Made by a program: the position numbers and the translations under genes
From: Actinoallomurus spadix
Lineage (GTDB): Bacteria; Actinomycetota; Actinomycetes; Streptosporangiales; Streptosporangiaceae
Assembly: GCF_024055725.1 (NCBI RefSeq)
Contig: NZ_JAMXMX010000005.1
Location: forward strand, 124,001 to 188,000
Reading direction: 5' to 3'
DNA length: 64,000 nt
The notes under the pieces: model-generated
Told to the model about the DNA's origin: nothing
The model's input: only the letters and a program-made list of their open reading frames with translations
Database searches by the model: none
Part shown: in pieces, positions 50,936 through 59,760 of the stretch
Layout of the letters: each line of letters begins with the position of its first letter
Numbering within the stretch: the stretch's first letter is position 1

Positions 50936-52198
50936 TCAGCCCTTGACCAGGGTCGCGACGCACTCCACGTGCTGGGTCATCGGGAAGGCGTCGAACGCGC
51001 GCAGCGCGGACAGCGTCCAGCCGTACTCCGAGAAGAACGCCAGGTCGCGGGCGAGGGTGGCCGGGTCGCAGGAGACGTACGCGATCCGGCGGCCGGCGAG
51101 CTCCGCGACACGCTTGACGACGTCCCGGCCGGCACCGGTGCGCGGCGGGTCGAGGACGACGAGGTCGGCGTGGTTCAGGGTGGACTTGCCGCGGCCGAAC
51201 TGGATCTCGTCGAGGACCTTTTCGACCTCGCCGCGCTCCACGGACACGTGCGGCAGGTCGCGAAGGTTGAAGCGGGCGTCGCGGACGGCCTGCCCCTCCG
51301 ACTCGATCCCGACGACGAGGCCGTCCGGGCCGACCGCCTCGCCGAGCACGCCGGCGAAAAGGCCGGCGCCGCAGTACAGGTCGACGGCGATGTCACCCTT
51401 CCGGGGCTGCAGAGTGTCCAGGACGGCCGCGGCGAGCGTCTCGGCGGCGCCGGGGTGGACCTGCCAGAACCCGCTCCCGCTGACCTGCCACAGCCGCCCG
51501 GCGGCCTCCTCACGGACGAACGGCGGCTTGTCCTCCCGTTTGCCGCTGACGAGGCGTACGGGCGCGTCCATGCGGGGGACGCGGGCCCGGCCCCGGCTGG
51601 ACAGGACGGCCAGGCGGTCGCCCGTACCCGCCGACGCGATGGCCTCGACGCCGGTCGCGCCGGGCCAGCGCTTGCGCTCGATACCGAGCGCCTCGACCTG
51701 CGGATGCGCGATCAGGCACTCGTCGATCGGCTCGATCTGGTGCGAGCGGTGCTTGCGCAGGCCGATCACGCCGTCGCGACGGACCGCGAACTGCACGCGC
51801 GTGCGCCAGCCGAGGCCGTCCGGCGCGCCCGGCACCTCCTCGACGACGACGTCGCGCTCGACGCCGGCCAGGCGGCGAAGCTGCTCCTGGACGACTTCGG
51901 CCTTCAGCCGCCGCTGGGCGGGCAGGGAGGCGTGCTGCCAGTCGCAGCCGCCGCAACGGCCCGGGCCGGCGAACGGGCACGGCGCCTGGACCCGGTCGGG
52001 CGACGCCTCGATGATCTCCACGGCGTCGGCGCGCAGGAAGTGCTTGGTCTCCTGGGTGACCCGGGCCCGTACGCGCTCGCCCGGCAGGGTGTGCCGGACG
52101 AAGACGACACGGCCTTCGTGCCGGGCCACGCACCAGCCGCCGTTGGCGACCGCTCCGATCTGGAGTTCGATCAGCTCAGACGATTCCACCGGCGGCAC
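50936..52198 (-). CDS. class I SAM-dependent RNA uracil-5-methyltransferase (TrmA/RlmD family)
   Basis: This 420-residue enzyme methylates C5 of uridine in rRNA or tRNA. The N-terminal TRAM domain reads IELQIGAVANGGWCVARHEGRVVFVRHTLPGERV. An iron-sulfur-type Cys set follows: PCPFAGPGRCGGCDWQHA, where C-x(n)-C-x-x-C suggests a [4Fe-4S] site like RlmD. The methyltransferase domain has AVDLYCGAGLFAGVLG (SAM motif I), LVVLDPPRTGAGRDV, and YVSCDPATLARDL with the catalytic Cys. The base Glu is in HVECVATL at the C-terminus. GTG 52198 has GGGAGG five bases before it. Its first 23 bases overlap the end of the upstream permease gene, so the two are co-transcribed. Confidence 0.88.
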   Translation of the reverse strand: MPPVESSELIELQIGAVANGGWCVARHEGRVVFVRHTLPGERVRARVTQETKHFLRADAVEIIEASPDRVQAPCPFAGPGRCGGCDWQHASLPAQRRLKAEVVQEQLRRLAGVERDVVVEEVPGAPDGLGWRTRVQFAVRRDGVIGLRKHRSHQIEPIDECLIAHPQVEALGIERKRWPGATGVEAIASAGTGDRLAVLSSRGRARVPRMDAPVRLVSGKREDKPPFVREEAAGRLWQVSGSGFWQVHPGAAETLAAAVLDTLQPRKGDIAVDLYCGAGLFAGVLGEAVGPDGLVVGIESEGQAVRDARFNLRDLPHVSVERGEVEKVLDEIQFGRGKSTLNHADLVVLDPPRTGAGRDVVKRVAELAGRRIAYVSCDPATLARDLAFFSEYGWTLSALRAFDAFPMTQHVECVATLVKG

Positions 52199-54215
52199 GG
52201 GTTCCTCCCGATTCGACTTCTTGCTCTGGGCCGTACGGGCGGCGTACGGAACCGGGGGCCGGCGGCTCGTGCCGGCCCTTGAGACGGTCGGACGAGGCGA
52301 GCTGCCAGGGCACGCTCACGACCATCACACCGGGCTGGAACAGCAGGCGCGTCTTGAGGCGCAGCGCGCTCTGGTTGTGCAGCAGGTGCTCCCACCAGCG
52401 TCCCACGACGTACTCGGGCAGGAACACGGTGACCACGTCGCGGGGGCTGCGGCGCCGGACGCTCTTGACGTACTCCAGGATCGGCCGGGTGATCTCGCGG
52501 TACGGCGAGTCGAGGATCTTCAGCGGGACGGGCAGCTCGCGCGCGTCCCACTCCTCCTGGAGCTTCTGCGACTCCTCGGGGTCGACCGCCACGGTGATGG
52601 CCTCGAGCGTGGACGGGCGGGTGGCCCGCGCGTACGCCAGGGCCCGCATCGTGGGGCGGTGCAGTTTGGAGACGAGGACGATGGCGTGGTTCCGGGAGGG
52701 CAGAGCGACGTCCTCGCCGGTGACCGCGAGCTCGGCGGCGACCCGGTCGTAGTGCCGCCGGATGCCGCGCATCATGAGGAACAGCACGACCATCGCGACG
52801 CAGGCGATCCACGCGCCGAGCAGGAACTTCGTGATGAGGACCACGACGAGGACGACGCCGGTGACCACGCCGCCGAAGGAGTTGATCGCCCGGGAGGTCT
52901 TCATGCGGCGGCGGGCGGCCGAGTCGGTCTCGGTCCGCAGCAGGCGGTTCCAGTGGCGCACCATGCCGATCTGGCTGACCGTGAAGGACACGAACACGCC
53001 GACGATGTACAGCTGGATCAGCGAGGTGACCGAGGCGTCGTAGACGTAGATCAGCAGGCCCGCCATCGCGCCGAGGATGATGATGCCGTTGCTGAACGCG
53101 AGCCGGTCGCCGCGGGTGTGCAGCTGGCGTGGCAGGTAGCGGTTCTGGGCCAGCACCGACCCGAGCACCGGGAAGCCGTTGAACGCCGTGTTCGCCGCCA
53201 GCGTCAGGATCAGCGCGGTCATGACCGTGACGTACGCGAAGCCGGGCGTGAAGTTGCTGAACACGGCGTGGGCGACCTGGGCGACCACCGGGTCCTGGTC
53301 GGAGACGTCCCGGCCGGCGGCGTTGATGAGGTGGGTGCCCATGGCCGGGTCGGCGAACTTGGCCTTGGTGATGTAGGCCAGCGCGACGATCCCGGCGAAC
53401 ATCGAGGCGGCGACGCTGCCGAGCAGCAGCAGGGTGGTCGCGGCGTTCTTCCCCTTGGGCGGGCGGAACGCCGGCACGCCGTTGCTGATCGCCTCGACGC
53501 CGGTCAGCGCGGCGCAGCCGGAGGAGAAGGCGCGCAGCAGCAGGAAGACCAGCGCGAACCCGCTGACGCCCATCTCGGGGCCCTTGACCGTCAGGTGGGC
53601 GGTCTCGGCGTGCAGGTCCGCGCCGAACGCCAGCCGCGTGAAGCCCCAGAGCAGCATGACGAAGACGCCGAACATGAACAGGTACGTCGGGATGGCGAAG
53701 GCGACGCCGGACTCACGGATGCCGCGCAGATTCATGATCGTCAAGATGGCGACCATCGTGATCGCCGCGAGCACCTGGTGCGGCTGGAGGAAGTGCAGCA
53801 GCGCGCCGAGGTTCTCGATGCCCGAGGACACCGAGACCGCGACCGTCAGGACGTAGTCGACCAGCAGCGCGCTGGCCACCACGATGCCCGAGTTGTTGCC
53901 GAGGTTGGTCGTGGCGACCTCGAAGTCGCCGCCGCCGCTGGTGTAGGCGCGGACGTTCTGCCGGTAGGAGGCCACCACGGTGAGCAGGATCACGACGACC
54001 GCCCCGGCCACCCAGGGCGTGAAGTGGTACGTCGCGAGCCCCGCGAGGCCGAGGGCGATCAGGATCTCCTGAGGGGCGTACGCCACCGACGACAGCGCGT
54101 CACTGGCGAACACCGGGAGGGCGATCGTCTTGGGGAGTGTCTGCTCGTGCTGCTGGGCGCTGCGGAGCGCCCGGCCGAGCAGGAGCCTCTTGACGAGGTC
54201 TGGAGCCTTCGACAC
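52176..54215 (-). CDS. APC permease, KimA/YdaO-like (probable potassium importer), copy 1
   Basis: This 679-residue membrane protein has about 12 hydrophobic segments followed by a cytosolic domain of some 200 residues. The start is PKTIALPVFASDALSSVAYAPQEIL, an APC helix 1 with the A-S-D-x-L-S-S-V-A-Y motif that marks the KimA (YdaO) branch. GCAALTGVEAISNGVPAFRPPKGKNAA and ANTAFNGFPVLGSVLAQNRYLPRQL are further branch motifs. The cytosolic part (HAIVLVSKLHRPTMRALAYARATRP) is USP-like, and the tail ends in EYVVGRWWEHLLHNQSALRLK. Potassium transport is inferred from B. subtilis KimA and the adjacent TrkA genes. GTG 54215 is the start. It is divergent from the two trkA genes. Confidence 0.85.
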   Translation of the reverse strand: MSKAPDLVKRLLLGRALRSAQQHEQTLPKTIALPVFASDALSSVAYAPQEILIALGLAGLATYHFTPWVAGAVVVILLTVVASYRQNVRAYTSGGGDFEVATTNLGNNSGIVVASALLVDYVLTVAVSVSSGIENLGALLHFLQPHQVLAAITMVAILTIMNLRGIRESGVAFAIPTYLFMFGVFVMLLWGFTRLAFGADLHAETAHLTVKGPEMGVSGFALVFLLLRAFSSGCAALTGVEAISNGVPAFRPPKGKNAATTLLLLGSVAASMFAGIVALAYITKAKFADPAMGTHLINAAGRDVSDQDPVVAQVAHAVFSNFTPGFAYVTVMTALILTLAANTAFNGFPVLGSVLAQNRYLPRQLHTRGDRLAFSNGIIILGAMAGLLIYVYDASVTSLIQLYIVGVFVSFTVSQIGMVRHWNRLLRTETDSAARRRMKTSRAINSFGGVVTGVVLVVVLITKFLLGAWIACVAMVVLFLMMRGIRRHYDRVAAELAVTGEDVALPSRNHAIVLVSKLHRPTMRALAYARATRPSTLEAITVAVDPEESQKLQEEWDARELPVPLKILDSPYREITRPILEYVKSVRRRSPRDVVTVFLPEYVVGRWWEHLLHNQSALRLKTRLLFQPGVMVVSVPWQLASSDRLKGRHEPPAPGSVRRPYGPEQEVESGGTRAAGGIV

Positions 54216-54386
54216 GACAGGTAAGGCTAGTCGTTCCTCCGACTGTGAGATCCACCGCGCCTGGGGGATGAATGCAAGTGCCGCCCCTGAGACGGGTCAG
54301 GAAGTGCTCCGCGCGCCCCGGGCTGTGTAGGTTTCATCAGGTCAAGCGGAGCCAAGCGGACGGCACCGGCGCCGGGAAGGACGACC

Positions 54387-55055
54387 GTGCATATCGTGAT
54401 CATGGGCTGCGGGCGAGTGGGGTCCACCCTCGCCCACATCCTGGAGGACAAAGGCCATACCGTGGCCATCATCGATCAGAGCCCCGAGGCGTTCCGCCGG
54501 CTGCGCGGCGGCTTCAAGGGGCGCCGGATCACCGGGTTCGGTTTCGACCGCGACGTGCTCGTCGAGGCCGGGATCGAGCAGGCCTCCGCTTTCGTCGCCG
54601 TCAGCAGCGGCGACAACTCCAACATCATCTCGGCCCGGGTCGCCCGCGAGACCTTCGGCGTGGAGAACGTCGTGGCGCGCATCTACGACCCCCGGCGGGC
54701 CGAGGTCTACCAGCGGCTCGGCATCCCGACCGTCGCGACCGTCCGCTGGACCGCCGACCAGATGGTCCGGCGGCTGCTGCCCGAGGGCGTGTCCTCACTG
54801 TGGCGCGACCCGACCGGCGAGGTGGTGCTCGCCGAGGTGCAGTCGGACCCGAAGTGGATCGGCACCAAGGTCGCGGCGCTGGAGGAGGCCGCCAAGACGC
54901 GCGTCGCGTTCCTGTCCCGCATGGGTGAGGCGCTGGTGCCCACGGGCGACACCGTCATCCAGGACGGCGACGTCATCCACGTGATGGCGGCGTCCTCCGA
55001 CATAGAACGCATCAACGACGCCGTGTCCCAGCGGCCCGAGCAGAGGGTGGAGTAA
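54387..55055 (+). CDS. trkA: TrkA-family potassium regulator (RCK/KTN), first copy
   Basis: This 222-residue cytosolic regulator of K+ transport has an RCK N-domain, HIVIMGCGRVGSTLAHILEDKGHTVAIIDQ (G-x-G-x-x-G for NAD(H)/ATP, acidic end), then EQASAFVAVSSGDNSNIISARVARETFG, typical of KTN domains. The C-terminal RCK-C domain reads EVVLAEVQSDPKWIGTKVAAL and DGDVIHVMAASSDIERI, a possible cyclic-di-AMP or ion site. GTG 54387 follows GGGAAGG. The second trkA starts within its stop (TAATG). Such pairs are called CeoB and CeoC in actinobacteria. They lack an adjacent TrkH; the permease at 52176 is the nearest membrane partner. Confidence 0.9.
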   Translation: MHIVIMGCGRVGSTLAHILEDKGHTVAIIDQSPEAFRRLRGGFKGRRITGFGFDRDVLVEAGIEQASAFVAVSSGDNSNIISARVARETFGVENVVARIYDPRRAEVYQRLGIPTVATVRWTADQMVRRLLPEGVSSLWRDPTGEVVLAEVQSDPKWIGTKVAALEEAAKTRVAFLSRMGEALVPTGDTVIQDGDVIHVMAASSDIERINDAVSQRPEQRVE

Positions 55056-55714
55056 TGCGGGTCGCCATCGCCGGAGCGGGCGCCGTGGGCCGCTCCATCG
55101 CCCAGGAGCTCCTCGAGAACGGTCACGAGGTCCTGCTCATCGACAAGAACCCCCGGTCGATCAAGGTGGAGGCGGTGCCGCGCGCCGAGTGGCTGCTCGC
55201 GGACGCCTGCGAGATCGCCTCCCTCGACGACGCGGGGCTGGAGCGCTGTCATGTCGTGGTGGCGGCGAGCGGCGACGACAAGGTCAACCTGGTCGTCTCG
55301 CTGCTCGCCAAGACCGAGTACGGCGTCCCCCGCGTCGTCGCGCGGATCAACCACCCCAAGAACGAATGGCTCTTCAACGAGTCCTGGGGCGTCGACGTCG
55401 CGGTCTCCACGCCCCGCCTGCTGTCCGCGCTGGTCGAGGAGGCCGTCAGCGTCGGCGACCTGGTCCGGCTGATGACCTTCCGGCAGGGCGAGGCGAACCT
55501 CGTCGAGCTGACCCTGCCCGAGGACGCCCCCCTCGCCGGTCAGCTGGTCGGCTCGGTGACCTGGCCGCGCGACACCGCGCTCGTGGCGATCCTGCGGGAG
55601 GGCCGGGTGCTGGTGCCCAGCCCGGACGACACCCTCGAGGCCGGGGACGAGCTGATGTTCGTGGCCAGCCAGGACGTCGAGGACGAGCTCGGCGACCTGC
55701 TGTCGGCGCACTGA
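55055..55714 (+). CDS. trkA: TrkA-family potassium regulator (RCK/KTN), second copy
   Basis: This 219-residue paralogue of the preceding gene is read from ATG 55055, one base inside the previous stop (TAATG). The RCK fold is clear: RVAIAGAGAVGRSIAQELLENGHEVLLIDKN (G-x-G-x-x-G), LADACEIASLDDAGLERCHVVVAASGDDKVNLVVSLLAKTE, and VVARINHPKNEWLFNESWGVDVAVST. The RCK-C domain follows with LVELTLPEDAPLAGQLVGS and EAGDELMFVASQD. It probably forms a hetero-oligomer with the first TrkA and gates a K+ transporter (inference from family). It converges on the DUF3159 gene with 16 bases between. Confidence 0.9.
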   Translation: MRVAIAGAGAVGRSIAQELLENGHEVLLIDKNPRSIKVEAVPRAEWLLADACEIASLDDAGLERCHVVVAASGDDKVNLVVSLLAKTEYGVPRVVARINHPKNEWLFNESWGVDVAVSTPRLLSALVEEAVSVGDLVRLMTFRQGEANLVELTLPEDAPLAGQLVGSVTWPRDTALVAILREGRVLVPSPDDTLEAGDELMFVASQDVEDELGDLLSAH

Positions 55715-55730
55715 CCACCGCCTGAGGCAG

Positions 55731-56432
55731 TCAGGACTCCGAAGCGCCCGTGGCCGTCTCCATCGGGGTACGGCCACGGGCCAGCAGCCACACCATGGCG
55801 GCCAGCGCCGCCACCTGGAGCGGCCAGCCCATCACGACCTTGGCCGCGCCGAGCCAGCCGACGTGCCCCGCGAGGTAGAGGGGGTACTGCACGGCGACAC
55901 GCACCAGGCACGGGATCAGCAGCAGCCAGGTGAGCCGGGAGCAGAGCCGGACGATGTCGCGGTCGCGGTGCCAGGCGGTCGGGTCGCCGGTGACCGACCC
56001 GATCAGGAATCCGACGACGGGCCAGCGGACGACGATCGACAGGAGCATCGCCGCGGCGTAGCCCGCGTTGTAGATGATGCCGGGCAGGAAGGCGTCGGCG
56101 GCCTTGCCCGAGCGCAGCGCGAAGAACGCCGCGATCACGATGCCGAACACGCTGTTGAGCACGAACTGGACCGTCGAGCGCTGAACCAGGCGCACGGCCA
56201 GCAGGACGACGGCGAGCCCCGCGCCGATGATCAAGGACGCCCGGAGCTGGTGGCTCACGATCCAGGAGACCGTGAAGCCGATCGTCGGGATCGCCGCCTC
56301 CACGACGCCGCGCGGGCCGCCGAGCGCCTTGGAGAGCTGCTTGCGGACGGCCTCCTCGACGGTGTCGTACGCGGCCAGGCGCGCCTCGCGCGCCTCGCCG
56401 GGAGCCTCGTCGTGGACTCCGTGCTCGCTCAT
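55731..56432 (-). CDS. DUF3159 family membrane protein
   Basis: This 233-residue integral membrane protein has about six hydrophobic segments after a 40-residue soluble start (AAYDTVEEAVRKQLSKALGGPRGVVEAA). Helices include IPTIGFTVSWIVSHQLRASLIIGAGLAVVLLAVRL, VLNSVFGIVIAAFFALRSG, and GYAAAMLLSIVVRWPVVGFLIGSV. The motif RWPVVGFLIG and DPTAWHRDRDIVRLCSRLTWLL are characteristic of DUF3159. Function is not known. It is coupled to the OB-fold gene by an ATGA overlap (56429-56432) and converges on trkA; this neighbourhood (TrkA pair, DUF3159, OB-fold) is familiar in actinobacteria and may concern ion homeostasis. Confidence 0.85.
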   Translation of the reverse strand: MSEHGVHDEAPGEAREARLAAYDTVEEAVRKQLSKALGGPRGVVEAAIPTIGFTVSWIVSHQLRASLIIGAGLAVVLLAVRLVQRSTVQFVLNSVFGIVIAAFFALRSGKAADAFLPGIIYNAGYAAAMLLSIVVRWPVVGFLIGSVTGDPTAWHRDRDIVRLCSRLTWLLLIPCLVRVAVQYPLYLAGHVGWLGAAKVVMGWPLQVAALAAMVWLLARGRTPMETATGASES

Positions 56433-56836
56433 GCCCCTCCCCGCAGTTCGTACCGCGGGTTGAACATCACCTTACGGCCGTCCTGGACGCTCACCAGGCC
56501 CTCCGCGCGCACCAGCCGGCCGGGCTCGATCCCGGCGATGCGCCGCCGGCCGAGCCACACCAGGCTGATGGCGTCCGAGCCGTCGTACAGCTCGGCCTCC
56601 AGGGCGGGCGCCCCGCCACGCGGTCGGAGAGTCACGGTACGTAGCGTACCCGCCACGCAGGCGCGCCGGCGGACGGCGCACTTCCGAATCGGAGTCGCGC
56701 CCTCCTCGCCGGTGGTCTTCTGCAGCTCCTCGGCCTCGAGCTCCGCCTTGCTCGACGTCAGGCGGCGCAGGAAGCCGCGCAGGCCCCGGGCGCCCTGTGC
56801 GCTCTCCTGCGCCGTACCGGCAGGCACTTCCTCCAT
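56429..56836 (-). CDS. OB-fold nucleic-acid-binding domain protein
   Basis: This 135-residue protein starts with a helical segment (GLRGFLRRLTSSKAELEAEELQKTT). A small OB-fold barrel follows: CAVRRRACVAGTLRTVTLRPRG, ALEAELYDGSDAISLVWLGRRRIAGI and GRLVRAEGLVSVQDGRKVMFNPRYEL. The arrangement (strand with G-D/G-S-D, then W-L-G-R-R-x-I-x-G-I) is that of the actinobacterial OB-fold family annotated as nucleic-acid binding. The role is unknown. ATG 56836 is used; the frame also contains a TTG at 56845. A TACTCT hexamer lies eight bases upstream of the ATG, so the start may be nearly leaderless. It is translationally coupled to DUF3159. Confidence 0.8.
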   Translation of the reverse strand: MEEVPAGTAQESAQGARGLRGFLRRLTSSKAELEAEELQKTTGEEGATPIRKCAVRRRACVAGTLRTVTLRPRGGAPALEAELYDGSDAISLVWLGRRRIAGIEPGRLVRAEGLVSVQDGRKVMFNPRYELRGGA

Positions 56837-56891
56837 GATTCGCAAGAGTAGGCCATCCCCTGACGGAACAGACCACTACTTAGGGTTTGGA

Positions 56892-58880
56892 TCAGGACGT
56901 ACCGGTACGAACCCGTGTACGCGCGGCGAATTCCGTTCCTTCGATATGCCGCGCGAGGGCCGCCTCGGCCGAGCCGAGCTGCCAGGGGACGCTGGTCATC
57001 ATCACGCCGGGCCGGAACAGCAGACGCGCCTTGAGGCGCAGGGCGCTGTGGTTGTGCAGGAGGTGCTCCCACCAGCGGCCGACGACGTACTCCGGGATGA
57101 AGACGCACACGACGTCGCGCGGGCTCCGGACACGGATCCGGGTGACGTAGTCGAGCACCGGCCCGGTGATGTCACGGTAGGGAGAATCGAGGATCGTCAG
57201 GGGTACGGGGATGTCACGTTCCGCCCAGTCACGCTCGAGCCGGTCGGCCTCCTCCGGACTCGTCGCCACACTCAGCGCCGTCAGCGTGTGCGGCCGCGTC
57301 GCGCGGGCGAACGCCAGCGCCCGCAGGGTCGGGGTGTGCACCCGGGACACCAGCACGACGGCGTGGATCCGGCTGGGCATCGGCACACCCTCCTCCCCCG
57401 GCTCCAGTTCGGCCGCCACCCGCCGGTAGTGCCGCTGGATCCCCTTCATCATCAGGAAGACCAGCGGCATCGTCACCACGACGATCCACGCCCCGTGCCC
57501 GAACTTGGTGAACAGCACGATGAGCAGGACCAGCCCGGTGATCACGGCCCCGACCAGGTTGATCAGGCGGGCGCGGTGGACGGAGCGCCGTGCCGCCGGG
57601 TCGGCGAGACGGCGCAGCTCATCACCCCAGTGCCGGACCATGCCGCTCTGGCTCAGGGTGAACGAGACGAACACGCCGATGATGTAGAGCTGGATGAGCC
57701 TGGTGGTGCTGGCGTGGAACGCCCAGATCAGCGCCCCCGCCAGCAGCGACAGGATCACGATGCCGTTGCTGAACACCAGCCGGTCACCGCGTCGCGCGAA
57801 CTGCCGCGGCAGGTACCCGTCGCCGCCCAGGATCGAGGCCAGGATCGGGAACCCGTTGAACGCGGTGTTGGCCGCCAGCACGAGGATCGCCGCCGTGAAC
57901 GCCTGAACCAGGAAGAACAGGATCGACCCGTGCCCGAAGACGGCCGCGCCGAGCTGGGCGATGACCGTCCTCTGCGTGTAGCCGTGCGGCGCGCCGATGA
58001 GCTGCGCGGGATCGGCGGCCAGGTGCACCCGTGCGGCGCGGGCGAGGACCGTGATGCCGCCGAACATGACCATGGCCAGCAGGCCCATGATCGTCAGAGT
58101 GGCGGCGGCGTTGCGGCTCTTGGGCGGCCTGAAGTTCGGCACGCCGTTGCTCACCGCCTCGACGCCGGTCAGCGCCGTGCACCCCTGGGCGAAGCCGCGC
58201 AGGACGAGCAGGACGGCCGCCGCGCCCACCGTGCCGTGCACGGCGCGCACCCCGACGGCGGCCGACTCCGCGGTCGGCGGATGCCCGGTCGCCACGCGGA
58301 ACAGGCCGACGACCAGCAGGAGGAGGATGCTCGCCACGAACCCGTACGTCGGGATCGCGAACGCCGTCCCCGACTCCTTGACGCCACGCAGGTTCATCAC
58401 GGCGAGCACCGCGATCAGCGCCAGGGAGATCGCGACCGCGTGCGGGCCGAGTACCGGGAACGCGGAGGTGACGTTGGCCACACCGGCCGCGACCGACACC
58501 GCGACCGTCATGACGTAGTCGATCAGCAGCGCGCTGGCCGCGACGAGGGCGGCGTTCTCCCCGAGGTTGGCCCGGCTCACCGCGTACGCCCCGCCGCCGT
58601 TGGGGTAGGCGTGGCAGGTCTGCCGGTACGACGCGACGACCACCAGGAGGAGGACGACGACGCCCGCCCCCACCGACCAGGACAGCGTGAGCATCGCCAG
58701 GCCGCCGAGGCTCAGCGCGAGCAGGATCTCCTCCGTCGCGTACGCGACGGACGAGAGGGGGTCGCTGCAGAAGACGGGGAGCGCCAGCTTCTTGGGCAGG
58801 AGCGTCTCCCCCATCTGCCCGGTCCGCAGCGGCCGGCCGACGAGGAAGCGCTTGGGCATCTGCAACACGGCTTGCTTCAC
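56892..58880 (-). CDS. APC permease, KimA/YdaO-like (probable potassium importer), copy 2
   Basis: This protein of about 662 residues is a paralogue of the permease at 52176-54215. Shared blocks are PKKLALPVFCSDPLSSVAYATEEIL, GCTALTGVEAVSNGVPNFRPPKSRNAA, ANTAFNGFPILASILGGDGYLPRQF, the helix LIQLYIIGVFVSFTLSQSGMVRHW and the tail EYVVGRWWEHLLHNHSALRLKARLLFRPGVMMTSVPWQL, nearly the same as copy 1. About 12 helices precede a USP-like domain (HAVVLVSRVHTPTLRALAFARATRP). The start is uncertain: GTG 58880 or TTG 58892, neither with a good ribosome site. It is followed downstream by the OB-fold gene (55 bases) and preceded by kdpE with 205 bases between, which hold no gene. Confidence 0.85.
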   Translation of the reverse strand: MKQAVLQMPKRFLVGRPLRTGQMGETLLPKKLALPVFCSDPLSSVAYATEEILLALSLGGLAMLTLSWSVGAGVVVLLLVVVASYRQTCHAYPNGGGAYAVSRANLGENAALVAASALLIDYVMTVAVSVAAGVANVTSAFPVLGPHAVAISLALIAVLAVMNLRGVKESGTAFAIPTYGFVASILLLLVVGLFRVATGHPPTAESAAVGVRAVHGTVGAAAVLLVLRGFAQGCTALTGVEAVSNGVPNFRPPKSRNAAATLTIMGLLAMVMFGGITVLARAARVHLAADPAQLIGAPHGYTQRTVIAQLGAAVFGHGSILFFLVQAFTAAILVLAANTAFNGFPILASILGGDGYLPRQFARRGDRLVFSNGIVILSLLAGALIWAFHASTTRLIQLYIIGVFVSFTLSQSGMVRHWGDELRRLADPAARRSVHRARLINLVGAVITGLVLLIVLFTKFGHGAWIVVVTMPLVFLMMKGIQRHYRRVAAELEPGEEGVPMPSRIHAVVLVSRVHTPTLRALAFARATRPHTLTALSVATSPEEADRLERDWAERDIPVPLTILDSPYRDITGPVLDYVTRIRVRSPRDVVCVFIPEYVVGRWWEHLLHNHSALRLKARLLFRPGVMMTSVPWQLGSAEAALARHIEGTEFAARTRVRTGTS

Positions 58881-59085
58881 AATCGCCAGCAAACCGGCCG
58901 GAGAGCGGTGAAACCCCGCTCCCTAACGGGCTCCTTACACGCCCAGCCTACTTCTTAACGCCCCCCTAACAGCCCCGCCCGCCCCACCACCCGGTCAGGC
59001 GGGAACCCGGATCATGGGATGGGCCACCGGCGCGGGACCTGAGAGTGGTGGCCGGTGTCGGACACTGCTCTGAGGACCGTCACGG

Positions 59086-59760
59086 TCAGGGTTCGAAGCG
59101 GTAGCCCATGCCGGGTTCGGTGATGAGGTGGCGGGGGTGTGAGGGGTCGGGTTCGAGTTTGCGGCGGAGCTGGGCGAGGTAGACGCGCAGGTAGCCGGTC
59201 TCGGTCTCGTACGCGGGACCCCAGACCTCGCGGAGCAGTTGCTGCCGGCCGACCAGGCGTCCCGCGTTGCGCACCAGCACCTCCAGGACATGCCACTCGG
59301 TCGGGGTGAGGCGGATGTCCGCGCCATCGCGGCCGACCTTCTTGGCGGCCAGGTCGACGGTGAAGTCATCGGTGACGACGACGGCGGTCTCCTCGGCCGG
59401 GGCGGCCCGGCGCACGGCGGCGCGCAGCCGGGCCAGCAGCTCGTCCATGCCGAACGGCTTGGTCACGTAGTCGTCCGCGCCGACGTCGAGCGTCTCGACC
59501 TTCTCCTCGGACGCGTGCCGCGCGGACAGCACGATGATCGGCACGCTCGTCCAGCCACGCAGGCCCCTGATCACCTCCGCGCCCTCCATGTCGGGCAGGC
59601 CGAGGTCGAGGACGACGACGTCGGGACGGCGGCGAGCGGCCAGGTCCAGCGCGGTACGCCCGTCGGGCGCGGCGTCGACCTCGTAGCCCCGGGCCCGCAG
59701 GTTGATCCGCAGCGCGCGGACGAGCTGCGGCTCGTCGTCCACCACGAGTACGCGGGTCAC
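59086..59760 (-). CDS. kdpE: KdpE response regulator (OmpR type)
   Basis: This 224-residue transcription factor of the potassium-responsive two-component system has a receiver domain with acidic pocket D8/D9 (VLVVDDEPQL), phosphoacceptor D52 (VVVLDLGLPDMEG) and K101 (DYVTKPFGMDELLARL). The winged-helix output domain is FTVDLAAKKVGRDGADIRLTPTEWHVLEVLVRNAGRLVGRQQLLREVWG, ending TGYLRVYLAQLRRKLEPDPSHPRHLITEPGMGYRF, with the KdpE-typical Y-L-R-V-Y and G-x-G-Y-R-F. ATG 59760 overlaps the kdpD stop (ATGA). In other bacteria it activates kdpFABC, which is not present here; KimA-like copies flank it instead. Confidence 0.93.
   Translation of the reverse strand: MTRVLVVDDEPQLVRALRINLRARGYEVDAAPDGRTALDLAARRRPDVVVLDLGLPDMEGAEVIRGLRGWTSVPIIVLSARHASEEKVETLDVGADDYVTKPFGMDELLARLRAAVRRAAPAEETAVVVTDDFTVDLAAKKVGRDGADIRLTPTEWHVLEVLVRNAGRLVGRQQLLREVWGPAYETETGYLRVYLAQLRRKLEPDPSHPRHLITEPGMGYRFEP

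Noticed and set aside
50481-54224. A 1247-codon open frame on the plus strand across the thioesterase, methyltransferase and permease genes
   Set aside because: It is a compositional shadow antisense to three recognisable genes, with no protein family signature.
55863-58958. A 1031-codon open frame on the plus strand across DUF3159, the OB-fold gene and the second KimA-like permease
   Set aside because: Antisense shadow rich in His/Arg/Gln/Asp; the opposite strand carries clear membrane-protein genes.
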